Positions 46,265 to 55,113 of a DNA stretch of 64,000 bases are shown piece by piece. The position numbers were made by a program, and so were the translations under genes. Each line of letters begins with the position of its first letter. The first letter of the stretch is position 1. Source of the DNA: Streptococcus thalassemiae (GTDB lineage Bacteria > Bacillota > Bacilli > Lactobacillales > Streptococcaceae); assembly GCF_903645285.1 (NCBI RefSeq), contig NZ_CAHJXN010000002.1, forward strand, positions 293,887 to 357,886. The letters run 5' to 3'. The notes beneath the pieces are model-generated. The model made no database searches, had not been told where the DNA came from, and saw only the letters and a program-made list of their open reading frames with translations.

Positions 46265-47095
46265 TTACTTGCTTTTTCGTAACAGTTTCATAAAAATAAA
46301 CTGTCGGACAAATCCTGGACAAAGAGCAACAACCATCTGAATGGCAACACTCTTGGCATACTCCATGTAAGAAATTTGCCCTCGGTTCAGCATGCGCTGA
46401 CGAGCCTGACGATAGAGTTTAAGGTAACGCAGTCCCCCACGACGCTCAAACATCCCTGCTCCAACACGAACCTGACACAAGATTTGATCCAGATTTCCAG
46501 TCTTGGCTCCTGCAGCAATCATATTGAGCCAGAGGAGGTCATCCTCCATATAAAGGCCATCCTCATAGTTGCCTGCCTTGAGAACCATGTCCTTCTTGAA
46601 CATGACAGTCATGTGGTTAAAGGCACTTCTCATCCTTTGATAAGCTACAATATCTGCATGCTGAGTTGGAACACGACGGTAAGAAACAATCTCATCAGGA
46701 TTGTCAATAAACTCTGCAATATGTCCACCTAATAGGTCGAGCTTGTCCTTCTCCATTAGCTGAACCTGTTTCTCAAAACGGTCTGGAACTGCTATATCAT
46801 CCGTATCCATACGGGCAATAATATCATACTGACACTGCAAAACACCCTGACGAAGAGCCAGACCCAAACCTTGATTCTGCTCAAGAGGATAGCGTTTCAC
46901 TGGAATATCAGACTCAGCTTCAAGCTGGTCTAATACTTGATAGAGCTCAGGTGTCAAAGGCCCATCCTCAACCAGAACCAACTCGCTCGGTTTCAGAGTC
47001 TGATTTTGAACACTCTCAATAGCATCCTTTAAAAATGTCGGATTTTCCTTGATATAGACCGACATCAATACGCTGATTTTTTGCTTTTCAGACAC
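46265..47095 (-). CDS. Family 2 glycosyltransferase
   Basis: A 276-residue GT2 enzyme. ISVLMSVYIKENPTFLKDAI at the N-terminus is the GT-A nucleotide-binding start, ARMDTDDIAVPDRF (near 95) holds the DxD-type metal site, and YMEDDLLWLNMIAAGA (near 182) has the catalytic acidic pair. A hydrophobic patch near 250 could be a membrane contact. It lies upstream of the sugar dehydratase on the same strand, 85 bases apart, so both may act on one glycan, possibly teichoic acid. Donor and acceptor are unknown. Confidence 0.85.
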   Translation of the reverse strand: MSEKQKISVLMSVYIKENPTFLKDAIESVQNQTLKPSELVLVEDGPLTPELYQVLDQLEAESDIPVKRYPLEQNQGLGLALRQGVLQCQYDIIARMDTDDIAVPDRFEKQVQLMEKDKLDLLGGHIAEFIDNPDEIVSYRRVPTQHADIVAYQRMRSAFNHMTVMFKKDMVLKAGNYEDGLYMEDDLLWLNMIAAGAKTGNLDQILCQVRVGAGMFERRGGLRYLKLYRQARQRMLNRGQISYMEYAKSVAIQMVVALCPGFVRQFIFMKLLRKSK

Positions 47096-47185
47096 AGTTT
47101 TTCTCCAATGTATAGATTTCCTTCCACTATTTTATCATAATTTTCAAGACTTTCCCATTTTTATCTTGAAAGCCAGAAACCTTAC

Positions 47186-47214
47186 TTGACATTATAGTGA
47201 AAAAACCTTAAAAT
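47186..47214 (+). promoter_or_regulatory. Promoter of the MFS gene at 47250
   Basis: TTGACA (47186-47191), 17 bases, TAAAAT (47209-47214). Confidence 0.7.
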
Positions 47215-47249
47215 AAGCTGTTATTAAAATCAGCTAGAAGAGGTATTAT

Positions 47250-48416
47250 ATGAAAAAGCAATCACTCTTTTTTGTTCCAGGTATTATCCTGATTGGTGTT
47301 TCCTTGCGGACTCCTTTTACTGTTTTACCCATTATTTTGGGAGATATTTCGCAAGGGCTGGGGGTAGAAGTTAGTTCACTTGGTGTCTTGACCAGCCTTC
47401 CTCTCCTCATGTTTACCCTCTTCTCACTCTTTTCTACCCGACTGGCTCAGAAAATCGGCTTGGAGCATCTCTTTACCTACAGCCTCTTCTTCTTGACCAT
47501 TGGCTCACTTATTCGACTAATCAATCTGCCCCTGCTCTATCTAGGAACCTTGATGGTTGGGGCAAGTATCGCAGTCATCAATGTGCTGCTTCCTAGTCTC
47601 ATCCAAGCCAATCAACCAAAGAAGATTGGTTTTCTGACCACCTTATATGTAACCTCTATGGGGATTGCAACGGCTTTGGCCTCCTATCTGGCTGTGCCTA
47701 TTACACAAGCCAGTTCTTGGAAAGGGCTTATCATCCTCCTCACCCTGCTCTGCCTAGCAACCTTTTTGGTCTGGCTGCCTAATCACCGCTATAATCACAG
47801 ACTGGCTCCACAAACCAAACAAAAAAGCAAAACAAAGGTTATGCGTAATAAACAGGTCTGGGCAGTGATTGTCTTTGCAGGTTTTCAATCCTTGCTCTTT
47901 TACACCGCTATGACCTGGCTACCTACCATGGCTATCCACGCAGGCCTATCCAGTCACGAAGCTGGTTTGCTGACATCTATCTTCTCGCTGATCAGCATTC
48001 CTTTTTCAATGACCATCCCAAGCCTGACAACCAGCTTGTCAACTCGCAACCGTCAGCTCATGCTTACTCTGGTCTCACTAGCTGGTGTGGTCGGCATTTC
48101 CATGCTCTTTTTCCCAGTCGGTAATTTCTTTTACTGGCTTGCCATCCATCTCCTCATCGGAACCGCAACCAGCGCCCTCTTCCCTTATCTCATGGTCAAC
48201 TTTTCACTCAAGACAAGCGCCCCTGAAAAGACTGCCCAATTATCTGGCCTTTCTCAAACAGGAGGCTATATCCTAGCAGCCTTTGGGCCAACCCTCTTTG
48301 GTTACAGTTTTGACCTGTTCCACTCTTGGGTACCAGCTGTAGCTGCCCTCTTGCTCGTCGATATTCTGATGACTGTGGCTCTCTTTACAGTGGACAGAGC
48401 TGATAAAATCCTTTAA
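47250..48416 (+). CDS. CynX/NimT-family MFS transporter
   Basis: A 388-residue, 12-helix MFS protein of the cyanate/nitroimidazole transporter type (CynX/NimT). The start GIILIGVSLRTPFTVLPIIL (residues 11-30), the LGVLTSLPLLMFTLFS second helix and the cytoplasmic loop TKQKSKTKVMRNKQVW fit the family. Members export or import small organic anions or drugs; the substrate is unknown. AGAGGTATTAT precedes the ATG. A terminator follows. Confidence 0.8.
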   Translation: MKKQSLFFVPGIILIGVSLRTPFTVLPIILGDISQGLGVEVSSLGVLTSLPLLMFTLFSLFSTRLAQKIGLEHLFTYSLFFLTIGSLIRLINLPLLYLGTLMVGASIAVINVLLPSLIQANQPKKIGFLTTLYVTSMGIATALASYLAVPITQASSWKGLIILLTLLCLATFLVWLPNHRYNHRLAPQTKQKSKTKVMRNKQVWAVIVFAGFQSLLFYTAMTWLPTMAIHAGLSSHEAGLLTSIFSLISIPFSMTIPSLTTSLSTRNRQLMLTLVSLAGVVGISMLFFPVGNFFYWLAIHLLIGTATSALFPYLMVNFSLKTSAPEKTAQLSGLSQTGGYILAAFGPTLFGYSFDLFHSWVPAVAALLLVDILMTVALFTVDRADKIL

Positions 48417-48450
48417 TTTTTCTAAAAACTATCACAACTATAAATAATGC

Positions 48451-48476
48451 AAAGCTAGACAGAGTCTGGCTTTTTT
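48451..48476 (+). terminator. Terminator of the MFS gene
   Basis: AAAGCTAGAC and GTCTGGCTTT arms (one G-T pair) around three bases, then TTTT. Confidence 0.8.
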
Positions 48477-48619
48477 GGTGCTTATACCAACAAAAAGTAC
48501 TATCCATCTGTTAGTAGAAAGATGACATTTTTGATATAATAAAATGTATAGACACTAATTGTCATACTAAAAATAAATTAGTTTCTAATATAGCTACTAT
48601 TTTAAACGAGGTACGTAGA

Positions 48620-50965
48620 ATGGATGAACAAAAATACAATTTGGAGCAAAGTTTAACAGAGTTAGATAAGCTCTTTGACTTATCGGCAAAGGATACAGAT
48701 AAGACTGCCTGTGAAGCTCTAGCAGAAAAAGCAAGAATAATTTACGAGCAATACCCTGAATCAGAAGACATTGCGGTGCGGTATGCTAAGACTTTGTTTT
48801 ATTTATCAACCAAACAGATTGTGTTGAAGGAACTGGAGACTACTGCTAAAAAATTAGAGAAATTGCAACAAAAATTCCCTGAATCGAATGATATAGCGGA
48901 AGCATTAGCTGGGACTTTGCTCCTTTTATCATTCGAGCAGACTGTATTGAGGGAACTAGAGACTACTGCTGAAAAATTAGAGAAATTGCAGCAAAAATTC
49001 CCTAAATCGAATGATATAGCTTTGCACTATGCTAGGTTTTTGTTCATTTTATCAGACAAGCAGACTGTATTAAAAGAACTCGAAGCTACTGTCGAGAAAT
49101 TACAAGGATTACAGCAAAAATTTCCTGAATCGCATGATATAGCAGAAGCATTTGCTAAGACTTTGCTCCTTTTATCAATCAAGCAGACTGTGTTGAAGGA
49201 ACTAGAGTCTACTGCTGAAAAATTAGAGAAATTGCAGCAAAAATTCCCTGAATCGCATGATATAGCAGAAGCATTTGCTAAGACTTTGCTCCTTTTATCA
49301 ATCAAGCAGACTGTGTTGAAAGAACTAGAGACTACTGCTGAAAAATTAGAGAAATTGCAGCAAAAATTCCCTGAATCGCATGATATAGCAGGAGCATTTG
49401 CTAGGACTTTGCTCCTTTTATCGTTCGAGCAGACCGTATTGAACGAACTGGAGACTACTGCTGAGAAATTACAGGAATTGCAGCAAAAATTTCTTGAGTC
49501 ACCTGTCATAGCTTTGCAGTATGCTAGATTTTCGTTTGTTTTATTAATCAAGCAGACCGAGTTAAAGAAAATCGAGGATACTGTCGAGAAATTAGAAAAA
49601 TTGCAGCAAAAATTTCCAAAATCCGAAGAAATTGCTTTTATATATAGTATACTATTAGCAAGCTTATTTAATCATCAAACGGAGTTAGATGAACGTCTTC
49701 AAACAACAAAAATAATTAAAAAACTCTATGAACAGTTCTCAAAATTTATGTTACAAAATTTTGATGATCTATTTTTTCGTGATGATAATGTTTGTTATAG
49801 AGAGGAGTACAAGCTATTCAATTTTATCCTAAAAGAAGGTCTTTTAAAGAATACTAAATATGCTATTTTACAAACATGGGCAGAGCGTTATAAAGAAAAC
49901 TCGAGTGAAATAAAGAACTTGCTATCAATTTATCAACTTGTTCAAAAAATTAAGTATCAACTGGGACTAAAAGACGAAGATAAAAATCAGATGCTTAAAT
50001 TCGGCCACTACACCAAGGGAAGCACTCTCCAAATTATGTTAAATCAAGAGGGGAATGATAAGAAGGATTTTTCAGTATCTGGAAAAACTCGCTTATATAA
50101 TGCTAATTATATGAATGATCCTGAAGAAGGAATCGTCATAGAACAGATATTGGGCTTAGATAGACGAGATGTTTTGGAACCAAGCTCATGGTTTTTAATG
50201 AGTTTTACAAACAAAACGGATGATTTGGCCATGTGGTCCCAGTATGGTGATGATGCTAAAGGTGTTTGTCTGGTACTTCGAGAAGATGATTTTTCTAGAT
50301 TTACTTCCTTCAATGATGTTTCTTGGCGTCAAGAAAAAAACTTTTTAGAATTCTCTGATAAGATGTATTTACTGAAATCTGAATTAAATAGTGGTTTTGA
50401 AAAATCTATCTTTCGGAGTGAAAGTGAAAATTCGGTCGATACTGTTAATGATGAGGGAACTGAACCGAATTCTGTAGAAAAAGATAGTGATTCAAAAAGG
50501 AATAGTGATTATCTCTACCGAATTGCCTATGTTAAGCATACAGAGGAAAATTTAAAACTAGAACGAACTGAACTATTTGAGAAGTCGGAAATAGAAGAAT
50601 TAGAAAAATTGTTGAATAGTTTAAAAGAAAAACTAGATATCGGTTCAAAAATCACGGAGAAGAATTATCAAGATGCCATCTCTGAATGTATCGAAGAAAT
50701 TCGCTACTTATTTAAATCTGTCGATTACAAATATGAAAACGAACTTCGTATCTTACGCTATGCTAATCTAGACCCAAGTAATAAGGAAATCAAAATTGAC
50801 AAATCCTCTGGAGTAGGTAAACTTTATATAGAACGAAAAAATTCAATTCAAATCGGTGAAGTCATTTTCGGTCCCAAGTTTCCGAATCCTGAGTATGTAA
50901 CTCCTTTACTAAAACTATTGGATGAAAATATTGATTATAAAAAATCTACGATAAAGTTTAGATAA
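48620..50965 (+). CDS. Repeat protein with DUF2971 C-terminal domain
   Basis: A 781-residue soluble protein. Residues about 33-360 are eight or so helical repeats of 41 residues (consensus AEKLEKLQQKFPESHDIAEA, FAKTLLLLSIKQTVLKELE), a TPR-like solenoid. A helical linker follows, then a DUF2971 domain (about 450-781): YNANYMNDPEEG, SFTNKTDDLAMWSQYGDDAK, GVCL, YKYENELRILRY and GEVIFGPKF are its key motifs. DUF2971 proteins are common in accessory DNA and have unknown biochemistry; a role in defence or stress sensing is possible but not shown. AGGTACGTAGA precedes the ATG (weak ribosome site). It sits alone between two conserved gene blocks. Confidence 0.8.
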   Translation: MDEQKYNLEQSLTELDKLFDLSAKDTDKTACEALAEKARIIYEQYPESEDIAVRYAKTLFYLSTKQIVLKELETTAKKLEKLQQKFPESNDIAEALAGTLLLLSFEQTVLRELETTAEKLEKLQQKFPKSNDIALHYARFLFILSDKQTVLKELEATVEKLQGLQQKFPESHDIAEAFAKTLLLLSIKQTVLKELESTAEKLEKLQQKFPESHDIAEAFAKTLLLLSIKQTVLKELETTAEKLEKLQQKFPESHDIAGAFARTLLLLSFEQTVLNELETTAEKLQELQQKFLESPVIALQYARFSFVLLIKQTELKKIEDTVEKLEKLQQKFPKSEEIAFIYSILLASLFNHQTELDERLQTTKIIKKLYEQFSKFMLQNFDDLFFRDDNVCYREEYKLFNFILKEGLLKNTKYAILQTWAERYKENSSEIKNLLSIYQLVQKIKYQLGLKDEDKNQMLKFGHYTKGSTLQIMLNQEGNDKKDFSVSGKTRLYNANYMNDPEEGIVIEQILGLDRRDVLEPSSWFLMSFTNKTDDLAMWSQYGDDAKGVCLVLREDDFSRFTSFNDVSWRQEKNFLEFSDKMYLLKSELNSGFEKSIFRSESENSVDTVNDEGTEPNSVEKDSDSKRNSDYLYRIAYVKHTEENLKLERTELFEKSEIEELEKLLNSLKEKLDIGSKITEKNYQDAISECIEEIRYLFKSVDYKYENELRILRYANLDPSNKEIKIDKSSGVGKLYIERKNSIQIGEVIFGPKFPNPEYVTPLLKLLDENIDYKKSTIKFR
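48839..49699 (+). repeat. Seven tandem 123-bp coding repeats
   Basis: Units start near 48839, 48962, 49085, 49208, 49331, 49454 and 49577. Units at 49208 and 49331 and the second half of 49085 are almost identical at DNA level, while the outer units have drifted. Confidence 0.92.
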
Positions 50966-50983
50966 AGACGGATAAAATCCTCT

Positions 50984-51012
50984 AAACTTCTAGTTTTTCC
51001 TAGAAGTTTTTT
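50984..51012 (+). terminator. Terminator of the DUF2971 gene
   Basis: AAACTTCTAG and CTAGAAGTTT arms with a six-base loop, then a T run. Confidence 0.85.
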
Positions 51013-51106
51013 TATATATAAAAATTTTACACATTTCTCTTGACAGGGCTTTCTTTTAGATGTACAATGTATGTGTAGAAAAATTATATATAAAAATCCT
51101 ACACAT
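51012..51106 (+). promoter_or_regulatory. Candidate PadR operators around the PadR operon promoter
   Basis: Two 23-bp direct repeats (TTATATATAAAA then ACACAT) at 51012-51034 and 51084-51106 flank the promoter. ATGTGTAG at 51071-51078 makes an inverted repeat with CTACACAT at 51099-51106. ATGT/ACAT half sites are typical of PadR operators, so autoregulation is likely. Confidence 0.65.
51040..51068 (+). promoter_or_regulatory. Promoter of the PadR operon
   Basis: TTGACA (51040-51045), exactly 17 bases, TACAAT (51063-51068). Confidence 0.85.
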
Positions 51107-51124
51107 TAGAAAAGGAGGTTTCCC

Positions 51125-51451
51125 ATGTACTTTCCAACATCCTCTGCCTTGATTGAATTTCTCATCTTGGCCGTACTGGAAAAAGGGGATTCTTATGGTT
51201 ATGAGATTAGCCAGACCATTAAGCTGATCGCTAATATCAAAGAATCCACACTCTATCCCATTCTCAAAAAATTGGAAGGCAATAGCTTTCTGACAACCTA
51301 TTCTAGAGAGTTCCAAGGTCGCATGCGCAAATACTACTCCTTGACAAATGGTGGTATAGAGCAGCTCTTTACCCTAAAAGATGAATGGACACTCTATACA
51401 GACACCATCAATGGCATCATAGAAGGGAGTATCCGCCATGACAAGAACTGA
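51125..51451 (+). CDS. PadR-family transcription regulator
   Basis: A 108-residue winged-helix repressor. FLILAVLEKGDSYGYEISQTI (residues 12-32), ESTLYPILKKLEGNSFLTTYS and GRMRKYYSLTNGG (wing) are the PadR N-terminal domain. AGGAGG lies four bases upstream. The downstream genes DUF1700 (14-base overlap), DUF4097 and probably the membrane protein form an envelope-related operon, the usual PadR/DUF1700/DUF4097 set. Such regulators sense small molecules or membrane stress; the ligand is unknown. Confidence 0.9.
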   Translation: MYFPTSSALIEFLILAVLEKGDSYGYEISQTIKLIANIKESTLYPILKKLEGNSFLTTYSREFQGRMRKYYSLTNGGIEQLFTLKDEWTLYTDTINGIIEGSIRHDKN

Positions 51452-52031
51452 ATACCTGACTCAGCTAGAACTTTATCTCAAGAAACTACCTGAAGCTGAC
51501 CGTATCGAAGCCATGGACTATTTCAGAGAGCTCTTTGACGATGCTGGAGTCGAAGGAGAAGAAGAACTCATCGCCAGTTTGGGAACTCCCAAAGAAGCAG
51601 CCCACGAAGTTCTATCCAATCTTCTCGATAAAAAAATCAATGAAGCACCCGCTCAAAAGAATAACCGACAAATTTTGCATATCGCCTTATTAGCCCTCCT
51701 TGCAGCACCCATCGGCATTCCTTTGGGAATCGCCATTCTCGTGACCCTGTTCGCAATCCTTGTGGCAGCCTTGACTGTCATTCTAGCTTTCTTTGCGGTT
51801 TCCATACTGGGTATCATCGGCGGATTCCTATTTTTAGTTGAAAGTTTCACTGTCTTAGCCCAAGCCAAACCAGCCTTTATCTTGATTTTCGGTTCTGGTT
51901 TACTGGCTATCGGTGCTTCTTCACTAGTCTTACTAGGTATTTCCTATGTAGCCCGCTTCTTCGGTCTACTCATTGTTCGCTTGGTGCAATTTGTTCTCAA
52001 AAAAGGAAAGAGAGGTGACCAGCATGCGTAA
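51438..52031 (+). CDS. DUF1700 membrane protein
   Basis: A 197-residue protein with a cytoplasmic N-terminal domain (YLTQLELYLKKLPEADRIEA, EGEEELIASLGTPKEAAHEV) of the DUF1700/HAAS type followed by three helices (about 75-115, 120-140 and 150-175). It overlaps padR by 14 bases and the DUF4097 gene by 8. In many Firmicutes DUF1700 proteins accompany PadR regulators and act in membrane homeostasis; the precise function is unknown. Confidence 0.85.
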   Translation: MTRTEYLTQLELYLKKLPEADRIEAMDYFRELFDDAGVEGEEELIASLGTPKEAAHEVLSNLLDKKINEAPAQKNNRQILHIALLALLAAPIGIPLGIAILVTLFAILVAALTVILAFFAVSILGIIGGFLFLVESFTVLAQAKPAFILIFGSGLLAIGASSLVLLGISYVARFFGLLIVRLVQFVLKKGKRGDQHA

Positions 52032-52935
52032 ATTGACAAAAGGATTTCTCATTTTTGGTGTGGTGACTACCGTTGTCGGCTTTATCCTGCTCTTTGTAGG
52101 GATCCAATCTGACGGGATTAAGAGTCTGCTTGCCATGTCCAAGGAGCCTGTCTATGATAGTCGGATGGAAGAGTTGACCTTTGGCAAGGAAGTCGAAAAC
52201 CTAGAAATTACTCTCCACCAACACGCGCTGACCATCACAGACTCTTTCGATGATCAAATCCACATTTCTTACCATCCATCACTTTCTGCTCACCATGATC
52301 TTATCACCAATCAGAACGATAGAACTCTGAGTCTCACTGATAAGAAACTGTCTGAAAGTCCATTTATCTCTTCTGGAATTGATGGGATTCTCCATATTGT
52401 AAGTAGTTCATCTAATCGTTTTAATGATGTCATCATCGGACTACCGAAAGGGAGAACTCTAAAAGGGATCAACATCTCAGCCAATCGCGGACAAACCACC
52501 ATCATAAATGCCAGCCTTGAAAATGCGACCCTCAATACAAACGGCTATATCCTCCGAATTGAAGGAAGTCGTATCAAAAACAGTAAACTCACAACGCCCA
52601 ATATCGTTAATATCTTTGATACAGATCTTACAGATAGTCAGCTAGAGTCAACAGAACATCACTTCCACGCTGAAAATATCCAAGTCCATGGTAAGGTTGA
52701 ACTGACTGCCAAAGATTATCTCCGAATCATCCTAGACCAGAAAGAAAGCCAACGAATTAACTTGGACATCTCAAGTAACTACGGTTCTATCTTCCAATTC
52801 ACAAGAGAAGAGCCTGAATCAAGAGGTACGGAATTAAGCAACCCTTATAAAACTGAAAAAACCGATGTCAAGGATCAACTCATTGCGAGATCTGATGATG
52901 ATATTGAACTAATATCCACACCAAGCAGACGTTGA
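52024..52935 (+). CDS. DUF4097 beta-repeat membrane-anchored protein
   Basis: A 303-residue protein with one N-terminal helix (residues 6-26) and an extracytoplasmic beta-strand repeat domain (about 55-270) in which short hydrophobic strands alternate (LEITLHQHALTITDS, GRTLKGINISANRGQTTI, ILRIEGSRIKNSKL). This matches the DUF4097/LiaG-like family. The start at 52024 has AGAGGTGA upstream, which decides against a longer frame that overlaps DUF1700. It is translated with a short overlap and belongs to the PadR operon. Confidence 0.85.
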   Translation: MRKLTKGFLIFGVVTTVVGFILLFVGIQSDGIKSLLAMSKEPVYDSRMEELTFGKEVENLEITLHQHALTITDSFDDQIHISYHPSLSAHHDLITNQNDRTLSLTDKKLSESPFISSGIDGILHIVSSSSNRFNDVIIGLPKGRTLKGINISANRGQTTIINASLENATLNTNGYILRIEGSRIKNSKLTTPNIVNIFDTDLTDSQLESTEHHFHAENIQVHGKVELTAKDYLRIILDQKESQRINLDISSNYGSIFQFTREEPESRGTELSNPYKTEKTDVKDQLIARSDDDIELISTPSRR

Positions 52936-52960
52936 CAAAAACGCTTACATTTGCTACTAT
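52932..52960 (+). promoter_or_regulatory. Promoter of the gene at 52998
   Basis: TTGACA (52932-52937), 17 bases, TACTAT (52955-52960); it overlaps the stop codon of the DUF4097 gene, so the next gene has its own promoter. Confidence 0.75.
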
Positions 52961-52997
52961 AGAAGCATATTTATCTAACTAAAAAGGAGGTTCTACC

Positions 52998-54062
52998 ATG
53001 AAACAAGAATGGTTTGAAAGTAATGATTTTGTAAAAACAACAAGCAAGAACAAGCCTGAAGAGCAAGCTCAAGAGGTTGCAGACAAGGCTGAAGAAACGA
53101 TAGCCGATCTCGATACGCCAATTGAAGAAAATACTCAAGTAGAGGAGGAAGTCTCTCAAGCTGAAGTCGAACTGGAAAGCCAGCAAGAAGAGAAAATTGA
53201 AGCTCCTGAGGACAGTGAAGCGAGAACAGAAATAGAAGAAAAGAAAGCATTAGATTCTACTGAAGAAGAGCCAGACCTTTCTAAAGAAACAGAAAAAGTC
53301 ACTATAGCTGAAGAGAGTCAAGAAGCACTTCCTCAGCAAAAAACAACTACGAAAGAGCCTCTTCTTCTCAGTAAATCCTTAGAAAGTCCTTATATCCCCG
53401 ACCAAGCTCCAAAATCTACGGATAAATGGAAAGAGCAAGTGCTTGATTTTTGGTCTTGGCTAGTGGAAGCGATCAAATCTCCTACAAGCAAGCTTGAAAC
53501 AAGTAGCACACACAGTTACACAGCCTTTCTCTTGCTCATTCTGTTTTCTGCATCTTCCTTTTTCTTTAGTATCTATCACATCAAACAAGCCTACTATGGA
53601 CATATAGCAACTATAAACAGCCACTTCCCTGAACAACTAGCTCCTTTAACTCTCTTTTCTATCATCTCTATCCTAGTAGCGACAACACTCTTCTTCTTTT
53701 CATTCCTCTTGGGTAGTTTCGTTGTGAGACGATTTATCTACCAAGAAAAGGACTGGACGCTAGAAAAGATTCTCCAACAATATAGTCAACTCTTGGCAAT
53801 TCCAATCTTCCTCACTGCTACTGCTAGTTTCTTTGCCTTCTTTGACAGCCTACGATTTACAGCCCTTTTGTGTGTGATTAGCATTGGAATCATCCTGCTT
53901 GCTAGTCTCCATATCATTACAAGACCAAGTCAAGCAAGTGAAACCGACTCCTTCTATCAGTTATTCTTGTCTGTCCTTGTGAACGGAGTGATCATCCTCC
54001 TCTTCTTTGTAGCTGAAGTGGCACTGATTGGAGATTATCTTCGTATCTTGGCCTTTCTTTAA
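52998..54062 (+). CDS. Membrane protein with acidic N-terminal domain
   Basis: A 354-residue protein. Residues about 10-150 are hydrophilic and very rich in Glu (EEVSQAEVELESQQEEKIEA) and likely disordered or coiled; residues about 175-350 hold five helices (FLLLILFSASSFFFSIYHI, SIISILVATTLFFFSFLLG, and three more). The shape is that of streptococcal DUF6574/YIP1-like membrane proteins. AAGGAGG lies upstream. Function unknown; it follows the PadR operon and may share envelope roles. Confidence 0.7.
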   Translation: MKQEWFESNDFVKTTSKNKPEEQAQEVADKAEETIADLDTPIEENTQVEEEVSQAEVELESQQEEKIEAPEDSEARTEIEEKKALDSTEEEPDLSKETEKVTIAEESQEALPQQKTTTKEPLLLSKSLESPYIPDQAPKSTDKWKEQVLDFWSWLVEAIKSPTSKLETSSTHSYTAFLLLILFSASSFFFSIYHIKQAYYGHIATINSHFPEQLAPLTLFSIISILVATTLFFFSFLLGSFVVRRFIYQEKDWTLEKILQQYSQLLAIPIFLTATASFFAFFDSLRFTALLCVISIGIILLASLHIITRPSQASETDSFYQLFLSVLVNGVIILLFFVAEVALIGDYLRILAFL

Positions 54063-54067
54063 ACTTC

Positions 54068-54096
54068 AATCCTGTCTTTCATGGCAGGATTTTTCT
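54068..54096 (+). terminator. Terminator of the gene at 52998
   Basis: AATCCTG and CAGGATT arms followed by TTTTCT. Confidence 0.75.
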
Positions 54097-54101
54097 ATGC
54101 C

Positions 54102-54126
54102 AAAAAGCAAGTCGATTGACCTGCTT
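54102..54126 (-). terminator. Terminator of the DUF4299 gene
   Basis: AAGCAGGTC and GACTTGCTT arms (one mismatch) around AATC on the minus strand, then TTTGG. Confidence 0.65.
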
Positions 54127-54131
54127 CTACT

Positions 54132-54992
54132 TTACTCTTCTTGTGCTAATGTTTTAAAATCTTTTTCTAAGATGGGTTGAACTTCTAATTGATTGGCGTC
54201 TAGTTGGTGGTAAGATGCTGATGGTAGTAACTCTAGGAATTTTGTATAGTCCAAGCGGGCAATGGCTTCATAGTCTTCTGGTTTAGAGCCATCTCCTGTG
54301 ATTTGAACCAAGTCAATCTCCCACTGCACTTCCTTATCCACCAATTGCTCCATATAGGCTGCAGGAACAAATGGTTCTCTCGGTAAAACAGTCTTGACGC
54401 CTTGAGCCAGATGATAAACACCGTGCACTTGGTCTTCTCCATCTTGATAGAAGGAAACTCTTGCAAAGTAAGCATCTGTCTCTTGAACCGCACGTACACA
54501 CGCTTCAAACTGAGGCAAGCCATCTGCCTCTAAAAAACTTTTCAAGTCCTCATGACTAAAGAAAACAGGATTAAAAATTCCTTGGCAAATCGTAAAACGG
54601 GCTGCAGTGTCTGCTAAATAGGCTTGAATACTTGCTTGGAAATAAGCTTCAAAGTCAAAACCATCTAGCCCCTCAATCTCAGTTCCTGTATAAGCAAGTA
54701 GGGCTTCTAAAAATGCTTTGATAATCTGCCAGTCTGTCTTCGTGAGTAGGTCAGGAAGATCAACACGGTAAGCCTTTTGACCATCAGCATAACTGACCTT
54801 AAAAAGAAATTGTGATTGCCCCACTATCGCACACTCGATATACTCAAGACGGTTAAGAGGCTGACGGAGATAGACTGCATCATAGCTATGTGACTCCAAA
54901 CCATCTACCAAGGCCAAGATCGACTTGGCAGTCAAAATCTCCTGTTCTCCTAAAATGCTCTGTTTATTTGGAATAAAAAATGTTTTCGCCAT
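54132..54992 (-). CDS. DUF4299 family protein
   Basis: A 286-residue soluble protein with no signal peptide or membrane helix. MAKTFFIPNKQSILGEQEIL at the N-terminus and long acidic/aromatic segments (GFDFEAYFQASIQAYLADTA) match the streptococcal DUF4299 family. AAAGGAGTCC lies before the ATG at 54992; the frame continues 51 codons upstream without a good start. Function unknown. Confidence 0.75.
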   Translation of the reverse strand: MAKTFFIPNKQSILGEQEILTAKSILALVDGLESHSYDAVYLRQPLNRLEYIECAIVGQSQFLFKVSYADGQKAYRVDLPDLLTKTDWQIIKAFLEALLAYTGTEIEGLDGFDFEAYFQASIQAYLADTAARFTICQGIFNPVFFSHEDLKSFLEADGLPQFEACVRAVQETDAYFARVSFYQDGEDQVHGVYHLAQGVKTVLPREPFVPAAYMEQLVDKEVQWEIDLVQITGDGSKPEDYEAIARLDYTKFLELLPSASYHQLDANQLEVQPILEKDFKTLAQEE

Positions 54993-55084
54993 AACTGGAC
55001 TCCTTTGAAATCGTTTACATACAGTATACCTTATTTTTCTGAAAGATACAGAAACAAACTTTAGATTTTTGAGTACAAAGCATA

Positions 55085-55109
55085 GAAAAACAGCCCCTGA
55101 GGACTGTTT
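55085..55109 (-). terminator. Terminator of trhO
   Basis: AAACAG and CTGTTT arms with an inner CCTC / GAGG pairing, followed on the minus strand by TTCT. Confidence 0.65.
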
Positions 55110-55113
55110 GATC

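Noticed and set aside
49027..49551. 174-residue frame on the minus strand with repeated CNFSAVVSSSFNTVC
   Set aside because: It is the antisense shadow of the 123-bp coding repeats of the DUF2971 gene; repeats keep the frame open. No ribosome site or promoter.
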